Positions 46,505-58,458 of a stretch of DNA of 64,000 nt are shown here, one piece after another. The notes beneath the pieces were generated by a model. It saw only the letters and a list, made by a program, of their open reading frames with translations, did no database searches and had not been told where the DNA came from. Within the stretch, counting starts at the first letter, position 1; every line of letters begins with the position of its first letter. The DNA is taken from the NCBI GenBank assembly GCA_026210745.1, contig CP110630.1:4030001-4094000 (forward strand), written 5' to 3'. This DNA comes from Exobasidium rhododendri. Taxonomy: Eukaryota; Basidiomycota; Exobasidiomycetes; Exobasidiales; Exobasidiaceae. A program made the position numbers and the translations under genes.

Positions 46505-47884
46505 ATGGATGGCGATGGAGGCGAAGAAGAGAGAAAGATACTGGCAGAGAGAAAGGAGGTAGCCCTTTGGAAGAAGCTGAGGACGGGTGCACGCTCTGCC
46601 TATGATTCTATTGCGCGAGACAGTAGAGGATATCCTATATTTGTCAGAGCTTCACAAGTAAGCAAGGATTGGCAACAGCCTAGAGATGCAGAAAGGAGCG
46701 CCGAAGACGAGACAGTGACAGTTGAGTCGGATGGTGAGGCAGAAGATGACATCTTCCCGAGTCAGTCTACTACGAGAAACGGATCTTTACATGCCGATTA
46801 CAACGTAGAAGCGTCGTCATCGTCGCTTGTCATGAGTGATGCGGAAAGGGGCAAAGTAGTAGCCTCCTTCTACTCTCGATTGCCACGGGATGCATCGAAC
46901 GCGGAAGCGGCACTGGTGCAGCGGGAACGAGGATTCTTTGAAAGTGCTCCCGCGAGAACCATACCGAGGATGGTCCGTAGTATTAAGGGGAGCGGCACCG
47001 AATGGTTTATTGAAAAGGCAAATGCGCATCTGCAACGTCAAGAGAGCAACAAGAAAGACAGACTTGTGATTTCTTCCCTACCGCCAGATTCTGCTGAGGC
47101 AACCGCAACGTATCGCTGCGAGGTCTGCTCAGCTGTCTTTCCCAGGAATCTCACTTCAAGTCAACTAAATGCACATCGTCTCTCTATCGCTCATCAATTG
47201 GCACTGGAAGGTCCGGCTGTGATGTTTACCGATCAGAATTTATTGAAGAAGCGTAGATTAGGCGACGCAGACATTGATCATGGATCGGGCCGGATCGTAT
47301 TGAAGTCTTCAAACATAGGTTACACAGCTCTGGAACGAATGGGGTGGAGGAGAGGGATGGGATTAGGTAGGACTGAGTGGGAACTCGGCCTTCAATCAGC
47401 AAAGGCCACGCTAGGCTTGGAAAGGAGGGAGACCGTTGCGGGCGTAAAGGAGGATGCTATCGTCATCAGTGATAGCGATGAGGAGGAATCTGATCGAGAT
47501 GTGACTATCGGCAGTGATGAGTGGTTGGTATCTGTTCAGGCGCAGCATGACCTCCATGTGCCTCGCGAGCAGTCCACTGAGTTCCCTACGGCAGATGAAC
47601 GCCCCAAGCCTGAGAAGGAGGACGTTGCAGAAGAGAGTCTTCCTCCTGCTCAAAGGCCGCTCTTGGAGCCGATCGCAATTCACAAGCGACCTGACCGTAG
47701 GGGTATTGGTACTCTGTTCACGACAATTCCTCGCAATGGCCGTCACAATTCATACATGGAGAAGATCGAAAGCAAGTCCACAGAACCTCAACCTCGGCCT
47801 GAGAAACTGAGTAAGAAAGAAAGGAAGGAGTTCGAGAATCAGCGTAGGCGAGAGTGGAAGGAACTGCGGATGAGCCTGAACTAG
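46505..47884 (+). CDS. G-patch / C2H2 zinc-finger protein, GPANK1-like without ankyrin repeats
   Basis: A single exon of 459 residues. In order: an acidic, Ser-rich N-terminal half; a C2H2 finger near residues 206-231 (CEVCSAVF ... LNAHRLSIAH); a G-patch near 266-310 (NIGYTALERMGWRRGMGLG, then LGLERR); an acidic SIM-like stretch (AIVISDSDEEE, near 320); and a basic C-terminal helix (KKERKEFENQRRREWKEL). The finger plus G-patch order and the basic end resemble metazoan GPANK1, but no ankyrin repeats are seen. G-patches activate DEAH helicases in splicing or ribosome assembly, so an RNA-related nuclear role is likely. No specific partner can be named. Confidence 0.8.
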   Translation: MDGDGGEEERKILAERKEVALWKKLRTGARSAYDSIARDSRGYPIFVRASQVSKDWQQPRDAERSAEDETVTVESDGEAEDDIFPSQSTTRNGSLHADYNVEASSSSLVMSDAERGKVVASFYSRLPRDASNAEAALVQRERGFFESAPARTIPRMVRSIKGSGTEWFIEKANAHLQRQESNKKDRLVISSLPPDSAEATATYRCEVCSAVFPRNLTSSQLNAHRLSIAHQLALEGPAVMFTDQNLLKKRRLGDADIDHGSGRIVLKSSNIGYTALERMGWRRGMGLGRTEWELGLQSAKATLGLERRETVAGVKEDAIVISDSDEEESDRDVTIGSDEWLVSVQAQHDLHVPREQSTEFPTADERPKPEKEDVAEESLPPAQRPLLEPIAIHKRPDRRGIGTLFTTIPRNGRHNSYMEKIESKSTEPQPRPEKLSKKERKEFENQRRREWKELRMSLN

Positions 47885-48090
47885 GCGAGCGCAGGGAGAA
47901 GTCTGCGACTACCGAGGGTCCTAATGATGGACCTCACAACTACATTGTACACTACTACATAAATTTAGTCATTTTTGCCACCCTCTGGCAATTCTGTGTT
48001 TACCAACTGACTTCTTCACTCTGCGCCCTTCAAAACGCGCTCTTTCTTCTCAGACGGACTTCATCCTTGCAAGGAGACTCATCCGGTGTG
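47885..48090. other. Short intergenic spacer upstream of the HEI10-like gene
   Basis: About 200 bp between two same-strand genes. No gene was seen. It should hold the HEI10-like promoter. Confidence 0.4.
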
Positions 48091-49979
48091 ATGGACCACA
48101 CGCTGCGATGCAATTCACTTCCGTGTAGAAAGTTGCTCTATACAGAAGGTCAGCTGAGGAAGGAGAGTGACCGCAATTAGGACCGTACTCACGGCCACGG
48201 TTCTTTCTCGTCGCTACAGGAAGAGCAGTCTCGACGACTTGTTCCCGTCAGTCATTCAGCGCTGTTGCCAAAAGAGAAGTTCACGCATGCCGTGTGTAGA
48301 TTTTTCTGACCTCCTGAGAATATTCCGACAGACATCTTTTGTCATCAATGTGCCACGACGTTATTCCGAGATCGAAGAGCTTGTCCGGCATGCGAGACGT
48401 TGCTGGAAGGACCAGACGACTGCATTGTCACTAACTTGAATCCAACGTCGTCCTACAAGTCCGTGAGTCGAGGAAAGCATTCTATCAAAGGAAGGCAAGA
48501 GGGTTAGGAGCGAACAGCGACTCATCGTATATGTTGCTTGATGCAACAGTCAATCCTGGCAGGACTGACGCCCAACATAATTCTGTAGGTCGAAGTGTCT
48601 GCTCATTGCTCTCCTCCTGCTGAATCCGGCATTCATAGTGAAATAAGTACGCGAGCCATCGGCTTCTATCAGTATCAAGTGAGCGGTCGAATGGCATCTG
48701 TAGCTATGATCCTATGCTGAAGTTTTCTCTTGCCTTTCTAGTCATCCCAAGAGGTACGTGCTCGAGATTCGTAGACGTAGAATGCATGGACCGAGTACGT
48801 ACTACGTTGGACCCTCCATCCCCCAGGCTGCTTTCCAACAAGTCATCCTCAACAAATCACAGGAGATGCTAGAAAGATATGCGCTCGAGAAAGACAAGTA
48901 AGTGAATTTCGACTCTTCACGATAGTGGATAACCTGGAGAGTGAAATAATCTGAGAAAGCCATGTTCGGGCGATGAAGCATGGAAAGAAAAGGTGAGCAG
49001 AGGGGAAGGAAGAAGATGGAGGCAGATAGCGTCCTGAGCAAGCCTTTCCGCAGCCGAGTCCGAATTGACTCTTCTGAAGCAGAAGGTGAAAGGTGGGTGC
49101 AATAAGTGGTACACTTTATGCCAATTGCACGAAGCATACTCAAGCAAGCAGAAACCAGGTTTACAGGAAGGTTCGTCGTGCGCAGTGGATCGTTGTACAC
49201 AGTTTCTTAGTCGGGGCGGGGGACTATGACTCCTTCCTTTCAGAACTCAACGGTGAGAAGACAAAAAGCCAGGAGCTGCGACAGATGGTACAGGTGTCAA
49301 AGAGAGATTATGAGAAGATCCGGATGCAGCTTGACTCAGCTCGAAGGAATGTCATTGGAACAAATAGTACCGTGCGCCATGAGAGCAAAAGCCAAGTATT
49401 CTTCAACGACGGAAATTCAGCTGTCACCTCTGCACCACAGCCTTTTTATTCAGGCGTGAGTCTAGAAGGACACCCCTCCGTACCGTCTTTCAAATATCGG
49501 CCCAAGCTCAGCATGCATCACTTCTCTTTGACAGCGTTCGCTGAATTCTCCCCTCCCTTTTCTCACTTCGGGAAATGAGCCAAAGCAGCAAACGAACTTG
49601 TGGCAACACCAATTACAGCATCAATCGCCGCCACCTTCATCACTGATACACAGTGCTCAGGCAAATCAAGATCTACAAGGTCATTCTTACTCAAGGCGAA
49701 GCACCACGCCGATGCCTCCGCCCGCTTTCGACGGAGGAAAGACACAAGTACGAACACTAAATCCTGCACACTTGAAGGCGTCGTCACTAGCGACTGGACG
49801 AGGTCCGAGTGTGGGTATCCTTCTTTTGAATTAGTTCAGGGCAGACCGTACCGCAAAAGAGACTGACGAAGAACACATCTACCCTTTTCATAAACCTGTT
49901 CTCTCGTCTGTCTCTACAAATAGACACCGATTCGTGCCATGCCGTCGCCGGCCTACCCTTCCACCAAACGAGGCCATAA
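48091..49979 (+). CDS. HEI10: RING-finger E3 ligase of the meiotic crossover family HEI10/Zip3 (CCNB1IP1)
   Basis: I reconstruct eleven exons (48091-48148, 48220-48246, 48332-48462, 48550-48584, 48639-48678, 48742-48753, 48827-48897, 49043-49092, 49211-49455, 49535-49814, 49924-49979) giving 334 residues. The first three exons assemble a perfect RING: C7, C12, C27, H29, C32, C35, C46, C49 (pattern C-x4-C ... CSHIFCHQC ... CPAC). Then come SILAGLTPNIILEISTRAIGFYQYQ, the block found after the RING in CCNB1IP1/HEI10, and a coiled coil. Role by family: SUMO/ubiquitin ligase that marks crossover sites in meiosis I. The acceptors at 49042 and 49210 and the last exon are less certain. An alternative frame in the last exon would end near 50055. 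Confidence 0.8.
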
Positions 49980-50521
49980 TTTGCACCTCAGTGAAAATTA
50001 CGCTCAATACAACCAAAGACGAGGCTCTACGCTGCCCTTGCAAGATCACTGTTGAGGGCTACATGACGGCGATGAGACGTGTACCATAGTGAAGCGATCA
50101 TGAGAGCTCAGCTTCCTTTACTTTGACAAGTCTGAAAGTCTCATTAGCTTGTGTAATGCGGGAGTCAGCGTTTGTGACGAATGAATAGATCGTGCCTCGA
50201 GTCAAAGGCTTTCGCTGAAATTGGGATGGATGGCGGGCGACCAGTCATGCTTGTGGTGAGAAGTGGAAGGGAGATCGTAAAGATGAGTGTACTGGATACG
50301 TCATTGCAAAGACCCTGAGACGGTGTTATGAGAGTTACTCTGAGAAATTTGTATTTATTACATGGAGAATATTTGTAAATGTGGAACATGCTGTTGATCA
50401 GGAGAAGAGCTTGAGTATGTAGGGGTGGATAAAGATCCAACAAGCTAATGGAGGGTAGAGGACACCGGACTTTTTTGGTCGAGCGGCTCTTAGTCGGACG
50501 GGTCGGAGAAGCGATGGACAC
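49980..50521. other. Convergent intergenic region
   Basis: About 540 bp between the HEI10-like gene and the glycosyltransferase gene. No coding region is supported apart from a possible alternative end of the HEI10 frame near 50055. Confidence 0.4.
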
Positions 50522-52969
50522 CTAGAGGGTCGGTGTGTCCTCGTCCTTTGCACTTGCACCCGTCTTGACACTTCCTTCAAAGGCTTTGTGATAGGGAGGT
50601 GGAATGTCTGCGTCGAAGCTTTGTCGCAGGTGGGAAGGATGCAGTGCACTCGCACCGCTCCTTCCCTCGATGGCATGGTCAGGTGCTCGATCAGCAGATC
50701 CCGCCCTTGCTGATTTGCCTTCCTGTAACGGAACATCACTGAGGATCCTACTCTCCAAGTCATTCACCACACGTTGACTCGACATTCTTCTTGCTGCGAA
50801 AGTGCTGGGACTTGGTGTTCGACCGGATAGGTTGATTCCTCCGAGCATCCTTTGCAATGTTGGACTTGCCTCTCGCACTATGCTCGTCATCGTTGTGCCG
50901 CTGGGAAGAAAGCTTGCCGCCCAATTACTGAACCCGGCCGAGGCAGCACCACTCGAAGTCCGAGCATGCGCTTGCGTCATGTTCCAATGTGACAACGGCG
51001 TGCTGGAAGAAGAGGATGCACTCTGATTAGGACTGGACATAATCTCCTCTTCATTGATGCGATTCATCGTCAAAGCTGAATCTGTAGTGCTGCTACCACT
51101 GGCACTACTGCTACTACCCCCCACAAAGTAGGCTGGCAGATACAAGACCGTATTTGCTTTTCCCTTACTGTACTTGCTGGCACTTCCGCTTCTCATCACA
51201 TCTGCTCCTGGAAGAGCAGCGTACTCTCCCCCTTCGACGCTACTGCTATGCGACAAGCCATCCCACATGCGATGAAACAAGCCCGCTGTCGTGTTCTTGC
51301 CCAGTCCTTCTGCATTCAACCCTGGCCCTAGGTCCACGTCCTCATCGTCTTCGTGGAAAGGAACGTTGCCTCCACCCTGGAGGTCAAACATAGGCATTCG
51401 TTGAGGTCTAGGAGCGGCTACCTTCTTTCCGATGAAGGCTGATTCTGCATATCCTTCTCTCCTTTCTTGATCACCACCAAGCATCGCTGCAGCACCCGTG
51501 GCAGTCGTGGGAGAGAGACCAGTCTGTGTGCTTTCATCCGACAGGACCTTCAGCCTGCTCGAGGAAGACGAGTCTCCCGGATTAGTATTTGAAGGTGCGA
51601 CTGAGTGAAAGCGACCGGAGCTAGAATCACGGATGATAGGAAGTGAAATCCACCTGCCTCTTCTCGAGCTCCTACTTCTCCTTTCCTTGCGATCGACAAA
51701 CAGGTTCATGATGCGAGGTAGCAAGCTCCTGCCCAGACCATACGCAGCAATAAGGAATCCGACAAAGATCAGAATTCGACCATGATCCCGTAAAAAGATG
51801 AGAAAGTCTGCGTCGTTTGCATGCCAACTAGAGCCGTAAAAGTGACGGAAGAATGCATCAGGCGCTTCCGAAGGTTTTGCATTCTTGCCATAGAGTATCT
51901 TGGGGAGAATTCGAATTCCAGTGAAGCCCGCAGAGGGGTTGGCAGGCGTTGACGGGACAGCTGAGCCATGTGCATCTACGTACAGTCCAAAAGAGGCACT
52001 GACAAACATAGGACCTGTGCTAAACATGACTGTAGGGTAATGAGTCAAGTAACGATGATCGAACGTGACGAGATTATGTATAAGATGGTCCATGAATGGG
52101 TGACCCTTGGCTGACGCAATGACGTCGTTGCTCACTCCGACTGGGATGGTCTTGGGCAAGATGACTTCGAATCGAAGTAGTGGGTCGAGTCTTCGCAAGC
52201 ATCCGACATCGAGATCCATATATATACCCCCGTAGTAGTGCAAAATGAAATATCGAATGGCGTCTGCTCTCTGAATGGGATAAGGGTACGCATCGAAAGT
52301 CGGAACGAACCAAGAGTAGTGATCTACGATAAACTGCCTTGAATCAGCGTCCGTCCAAAGCATGTATTTGCTGCAAAAGAAAGAAAAAAAGAATTGCATA
52401 CATTAGCCCTGAATGGTTCCTCTCCCGGCTGTCCTCTTCGCCTATTATTTTTTTACTCACTAGTCTGGGTGTATCTGTGCACACTCGTCTCGCACAGCCT
52501 GCCAGTTGGATGGTAAGGTCTTATCCTTCCACGTTTGATGAATGATGCGCGGAATCTTCTCAGGAGGATCTGCGATTGTCCAATTTCTTGGCGAATTGTC
52601 TCTTCCAGGTGGAATGAAAAGCTCTCCGTCATCACCGAATCCTGCTGCTTTGGCAGCCTCTGCAGCATGTCTGGCAAGGGCATCATCGAATAAAGCTTCT
52701 TGATCCGTTGTCAACTTTGTCGTCTGAGTAGGCTTCAAAGACAGCGCTTGAGCCAGCCAAGGGTACCTAGCCTTCCAAGATAAAGAAGAATCGTCCCCTC
52801 CTAGCTCGATTTCTTCCCATGTCCCCAACTCCGAAGGTCGAATTATCGTCGACTTGTCAATCGAGAAGTATGCATTCACCGCAGACAGGAACACCACAGT
52901 TCCACCAAGGAAGAGAGCGAGCAAGACAAGAAGGATCTGCGTCGTCCTCCTGCTCAAGAACCTTGCCAT
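50522..52969 (-). CDS. Glycosyltransferase with DXD motif, SUR1/CSH1/OCH1-like, long C-terminal tail
   Basis: Two exons (52461-52969 and 50522-52370, intron 90 nt) give 785 residues. A short N-terminus is followed by a membrane anchor (about residues 11-33). The catalytic part begins with PRIIHQTWKDKTLPSNW and HPDYKYMLWTD and continues with YPYPIQRADAIRYFILHYYG and the metal-binding IYMDLDVGC (DXD near residue 219). A second membrane segment lies near 370-390. This architecture matches fungal inositol-phosphoceramide mannosyltransferases (SUR1/CSH1), which add mannose to IPC in the Golgi. OCH1-like protein mannosyltransferases are an alternative. About 390 Ser-rich residues follow the second membrane segment, far longer than the roughly 380-residue yeast enzyme as a whole. 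Confidence 0.85.
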
Positions 52970-54823
52970 GCTTGTTCACTAATTATAGCACTAGTTGCGG
53001 GCAAGACCGATAGTCGAGGTAGTCTACTGACAGATGCGTGGTGGAAGCAGTGTAAAATCGGCTTCTCTGTTTTGGCGAGAATTGACAGGCAATGTTATCT
53101 CTAGTCGTATTGTTGTCAAACGAAGGAAGAAGGAATGGAAACACTATTCAGAGGCTCTTTCGTGCTATAAACTCCATCCTGATTTTGCAGATGGTGACAG
53201 ACGGTATATTCGAAGGTGCAAGATTAAAAGAGCGGCGGCGTTGAAGGAGAATGGCGTTTTCTCTTTGATCTGGGTCTGGGGCGTCAGCAGCCGGGGAGAT
53301 AAAAAGCTGGGGATGCTATGATGGAAGGCCAGCTGATCTGGCTGAGGTAGTGGTGTAGGACAAGTGCTGCGAGTTGATATCTAGGTGCAAGGCCCTTCAA
53401 GCGATGCTCGAGCAAGGTAGGAAGAATAGGTGCAGAGGTGAAGACTTGACTAATGTCGATGCTCCTCGCTGCTCAGGAATCAAAAGCAATGGCCAACTTT
53501 GTTTCTCTCTCGAACGCAATGAATACAACAACCTACACTGCAGCGCGCGTTCGTCGCTCAGTCGAGACTCCGAATGGGAATATGTATTTGAGAAATACGC
53601 AATACAAGTGATGAATACTGTAGTATGCCTTCAAAGAAATGTGCTGTTCTTCATTCTACTGTATTCGGCATCCGAGCCTTATGCCCTCACAAAAGGTGTA
53701 TACAAAGTAGATAGATAATTATACTTGGTTATCAGAATACTATAAAATTAAAACCATAAAAGAACAGAGACTGACGTTTGACATCGTCATGCGACAATCA
53801 CTGTTTGCTCTGCCGCCATCGCTGCTTGGATGGGGTCAAGGTCGAACTTGACTTTGCGGCATCAAGTGTGCCGGTCTTCTCGTGATGAGCCGAGCGTCGA
53901 CGATCGTCTCATTATGGCAGAGTCATTTCTGAAGAGCGTACAAGACTCCAGCCAGCTTCATCAGGGGTCGAATATCAGCCAAGGGAAGTCCAGACCCATG
54001 AAGGGGTTAAGGCCATGGAGAAGTGGACAAGAGAATACAGTGTGAATTTCAAATACGAATTTGACCTCTGCGGGCGACAGATCATTAATCAGTACAGGTG
54101 TCTAAATATTTCTTCTCTTCACCCCCCCGTTTAGCATACCGCGGCCCGTTCCAGCAATAGAATCAAGACGCCTGCCTGCCTTGGACCTGCTGAGTCGCTC
54201 GCGTCCCGTTTCCGCGGAGAGATAGGGCAAAAGATCGCAGCAACTAGGCAAGGGATGCAAGCACACGACAGGCCCACGACGTCTTTTCTCATCTTTGCAG
54301 CTTCGTTTGAGGAAAAACGAAATGCCTAATCTTGTTTCTTGATTTCGTCGACACGGAACTCCAGCATGGTGTCTTCCTTGTAGACTGATAGCGCCTGCGC
54401 TCAGAACACCTCGTAATCTAGAGCAATTACCTTAAGGCTCGTCTGCCGGGAAGCTCGTGCGGTTCCACTGCCAATACGAAGAATGCTTAAACGTGGCTTA
54501 TATCACTTTGTTGGTTACACGACCATCTTCACATGCTATATGCGAGTGTCGAGGGCCTCATGGAGACCGTCAATGTAGTGCTTGCTGCTGAAGCAAGGAG
54601 ATTGCGAAGGGACCTAGGTGGAGAACATGGGTGTGGGGGGGACGTTGACTGCGCCGGTCCGATGAAAAGGGGCTCCTTTACTTCATTTGACGTGCTGCGA
54701 CCTTCATTCACAACATTTCTTCGGTAGCCTGGATCTCACTACTCTCCATCTCCTACCCCGCCGTCTCTTCTTAGTCTTGCACCGTTTCACGAGTACTAAT
54801 ACCCACCCCCCTTTCCTTTAATA
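52970..54823. promoter_or_regulatory. 1.85 kb divergent intergenic region, glycosyltransferase / chitin deacetylase
   Basis: The longest gap in the window. No gene is supported. The open frames at 53034-53321 and 53374-53718 lack domain signals and plausible splice partners. An AT-rich stretch lies at 53700-53765 and a C-run at 54123-54129. The region is large for this compact genome, so an unrecognised noncoding RNA or a broad regulatory region is possible. No transposon ends or tRNA boxes were seen. Confidence 0.5.
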
Positions 54824-56130
54824 ATGGTCCACCTTTTCTTCGCCTTGACGACCAATCTCGCTCTTCTCACACTCGCTGCCGTAGTTTCTGCCTCGTCTTT
54901 CAAGTCGAGACCGAAGCCACACGCTGTTCGATTTCACAGAAGAACGACCCCTAGCAACTACCCTGAAGCGCGCAAAACCCCGCCCGGCTCTTCACTGCCT
55001 CCAGACTGGGTCAAAGCACTGAACGATGCAATCTCTGCTGGTAAGATTCCTGACATTCCTGTAACCAGTGAAACAGCAAGTGGAGAAATTATCTATCCCA
55101 ACAAGGTAGGCAGTCACAACACAACGACTTGCAGTTGGACTATTGACAAGTGCAACGGTCCCAGCGATATCGTCGACCCGCCTGATGGGGAATGGACCAT
55201 TGCTTTTGACGACGGCCCCACTGCAGACTCGCCCAAGCTATACAAATTCCTGAAGGAGAACAAGCAAAGCGGGACACACTTCATGGTCAGTGTGATGGAG
55301 CAAAAGAGAGTGAGAGCGAGCGTGTGTCCGCTGACGGCTGCTGTCTTTCCCCACTTTCTCCACAGATTGGCTCGCAGATCTTGGCATACCCTAAAGCGTT
55401 CACGGAGGCGATTGCGACCGATCAGCAAATTGCTCTGCACACCTGGTCTCACGCCTTGTTGACCACCAAGGACAACATGGGAGTCCTTGCTGAGCTCGGG
55501 TGGAATATGCAGATCATCTACGACATGAGTGGAAGGGTGCCCAAACTGTATCGACCTCCGCAAGGTGACCTAGACAATCGAGTTCGTGCGATTGCTTCAG
55601 AGGTGTTTAATCTGACAGCAGTTATGTGGAACTACGACACGAACGATTGGTGTCTGGATGCTGGTGGTAAGAGCTCGTGTCCAGGCGAAGTCCCGGGAGA
55701 AAGTAGAAGTAGTGTCGAGACAGCCATCAACAAAGCCTTGGACCTGCCAAAGAGCCCTGGTGTCTCCATGCTAGAGCACGAACTAAATTCAATGACGATC
55801 GGACTGTTCACTCAGTACTACCCTTCTCTGAGCACGAAAGGATGGAAGCCACAAGCTGTCTCTGATCACTACAACGAACAATGGTACGCCAACGCAATCG
55901 GCAATAGCGACACACCCGTGAACACTACCAGCGTGCTTGCCAGTACCACGCTTGCCGCTGTGCAGAAGAACCAAACGTCACGGAGCAGCTATGACAGCAA
56001 CGGTGCAAACAGAGCGAAAGTCAAGGCCAGCAGCCTCACCACGACGTCGGACTCATCTCGTCAAGCGATGCGCTCACTCTTCCTAATGAGTCTGGTAGTC
56101 ATCTTTGCGATTTTGTTCATCATATCGTAG
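54824..56130 (+). CDS. Chitin deacetylase (CE4 polysaccharide deacetylase), GPI-like C-terminus
   Basis: Two exons (54824-55285 and 55366-56130, phase 0) give 408 residues. A signal peptide (to about residue 23) and a short propeptide-like region precede the NodB/CE4 domain. All five catalytic motifs are visible: AFDDGP (near 128), HTWSH (near 178), RPPQGDLDNR (near 216), NYDTNDW and MLEHEL. The first Asp is the base and the Asp plus two His bind the metal, by family knowledge. The last 100 residues are Ser/Thr-rich and end in a hydrophobic tail (LFLMSLVVIFAILFIIS), consistent with a GPI signal. Role: converting cell-wall chitin to chitosan at the cell surface. Confidence 0.93.
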
Positions 56131-56389
56131 GACAAAGAGAGAACCGCATCTTCTTGTATTGATATTTACGTTGTTCCTCCTCCTCCTCCGCCTCCTCCCT
56201 GTCCCTCCACTCTCTCGCTGCAAACACATGTCTTAGTATATCCGTATACAATTTTTACTTTTCACACGGTATCAGGCAGTGACTCGCTGTCTACACTTGT
56301 TGTTCTTGCCCTCTGACCGTGCAAGCTGATGACGGGAGTGAAGGGTAATACAGCTAGCTACCTTGAGTGGAGTTCTCCTTCCTCCCCCT
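56131..56389. other. Convergent 3' spacer with CTCCTC repeat
   Basis: A 259 bp gap between two convergent stops, with an imperfect (CTC)n run around 56176-56200. No gene was seen. Confidence 0.45.
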
Positions 56390-58458
56390 TCAAAACTTCT
56401 TGACCGCCCGAGACGTCTTGACCGCTTTTGTCGAACTGGTTGCGTCGACCTGTGCGACAATCGCATCACATTCCTCCTTTGCAGCTGGAATCCCTTCAAC
56501 GGCTAGTCTGTGGAATCTTGCCTGTAGCACCAAGCGAATCTTGTCGTATTGCTTTTGAGTGTACCAACCGGTAGTCTTGTCCGGTCTGTCTCGTATTGCA
56601 GCGTCTCCTGCTTGAAGGATCAAAGGTTTGACAAGCTCATCTTGAACGTCAATCAGTTGATAGCTGCCCTGGATCCTGGTGCTTGTCACGCCGTCAAAGA
56701 TGTGTGATTGGCTGAAGATTGTCAAATAGCAAAAGGATCAGTGTCGAACCTCTCCCTCCACCTTCAAAAACCCCCCACTTACGGGTCGTCAACCGTAGGG
56801 TCCTCCTCAACTACTTCTCCCTCCTGCTGAAGCACGGATCCGAGTCTGTCGTGCTTTGAGTCTGCAATGCCGAGCTCTGAATGATTCTGTATTTGACCAG
56901 GCTTTCTCAATCTCTTCTTGTTCTGAAACGTCATCCGCTGCAAGAAGCGAGACTCGCTGCTCTCACGAGGATCGTATCCAAATTTGACGAGGGTGTCCCT
57001 CCAGCAACCATCGATGATAGTATAACACAGCGAGGACAGGTATTGCTTTTGGCTGGAGACGGGGATACACCACAAGATCAGCTGGCAGTCAGTACTGCTA
57101 CATATCATCGTCACGCTTACTTTGTGATGTTCCTCTGTTGATCAAAGTCAAACTGATTCAGAAGAGCGACTCGGCTCCACATAGGCTGTCTCTCGAATAG
57201 CTGAAAGACGAAGGAAAAGAAATGGAGACATATTAGGCTCAGTGAATTAAAGCTAAACCTATCCTTTCCTTACTGACCTCCTTCAGCATTCCAAGAAGCT
57301 CTTCATTAACTTTGCGACTCTTTTGCACAGATCTGTTGGGCTCTGGTGGTATTTTGACCTGTGATCCGACATCGTTCAGATGATCATTCAGAACCCGCCG
57401 ACAAGAAAAGGAAATCAACTACGACTCACGTTCCTTGATGACAGCGAGATTCCTTTGGGTGCCATGCCGTCGTACCTGGTCCTGCTAATATACCGCATAG
57501 CACGACTTCCATCAACAACGTTTGGACCACCGAATGCGCCAAGATAAGAAGTATGAGTCTGACGAAAGCTAAAAGGCATGGCTCTTCTCATCAATATCAA
57601 AGTGCACAAGCAAAGCAAATACCACTCACAGCCTCTTTTCACTCACCCATACACAAACGGAACGTCCTTCTTGTCGAAGACAGGAGGCGGTGGCAACCGA
57701 ATGTTGCTCACTCGTACAGTCCCCTTGTCGGCGATCTCCATGTCCACTTCGTAGTCTTCCTTCTCTTCTTCAATCTGAAATGCTCGTATCCCTGCGACGT
57801 CCATTTGCCGCATACAGTCGTGAAGTCGCAGCGCTTGCAAGGTCGACTCTTCTTTCCCACTCTCCCTCTCCTTGCCATCAACATAGCCCGGGTCATAGAG
57901 GTAATCAGACATATTTCTGAATCGAGCCACATGTCTAGTGATGCCCATGGCTACAGCAGTGTATTCCTTCCTTTCGGCACTTCTTTCCCTCCCATCTTTT
58001 GGCTTTTTTCTCCAAATCCTCTTCGTCACTTTCAGAAGGACGTTATGAGCCTCTAACACATCACCTATCAGGGCATGTCGGTACACATCGTTGGTCGACG
58101 CTGGTGGAATGCTGTTATCAGATTCAGAGGGTACGGTGGAGTTGTCCAAGCAAGCTTGTCCCAGCCTGCACTCTAATGTCACTTTCCCACTCCTATCAAC
58201 GATCTGCCCTATATGCTGAAGCGCTGAATGTGGCGTAGAATACGGATGTGGTAGAGGTGACATGCTTCGTAGAGCGTTAGAAAGAGAAGGGTGCCGGCTG
58301 AAGTCTGCTGCGTCTTTTACGTCGCCGTCATTGCGTTCACGTAGAATACCTGGATACTCTACGGAAAAAAAGCTTGTCTTTGGCAACTCTGCTCGTGGTG
58401 CTACTTCGACCTCTTCGCCTCCAAGAAAGTCCAGTCTGTACCTCTGGAAGCCTGCCAT
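56390..58458 (-). CDS. SFC1: RNA polymerase III factor TFIIIC subunit (Tfc1/Sfc1/GTF3C5)
   Basis: Six exons (57647-58458, 57430-57568, 57278-57358, 57121-57200, 56783-57052, 56390-56711), all phases consistent, give 567 residues. The start is the ATG at 58458; the frame above it opens only with TTG. Conserved blocks are visible: FFSVEYPGIL at the N-terminus, KVTLECRLG and LLKVTKRIWRKK, DYLYDPGYVD, VPFVYGFRQTHTSYLG (rebuilt over intron 1), QPMWSRVALLNQFDFDQQRN and GCWRDTLVKFGYDPRESSESRFLQ. Role by family: part of the tau-A module that binds the A box of tRNA genes and, with TFIIIB, recruits Pol III in the nucleus. It is divergent from HDA1 over 231 bp. Confidence 0.88.

Noticed and set aside
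53034-53321. 95-codon frame just upstream of the glycosyltransferase gene
   Set aside because: Probably chance. It lies in promoter and leader sequence and has no domain.
53374-53718. 114-codon frame in the long intergenic region
   Set aside because: No family match, no signal, unremarkable codon pattern and no plausible splice partner.
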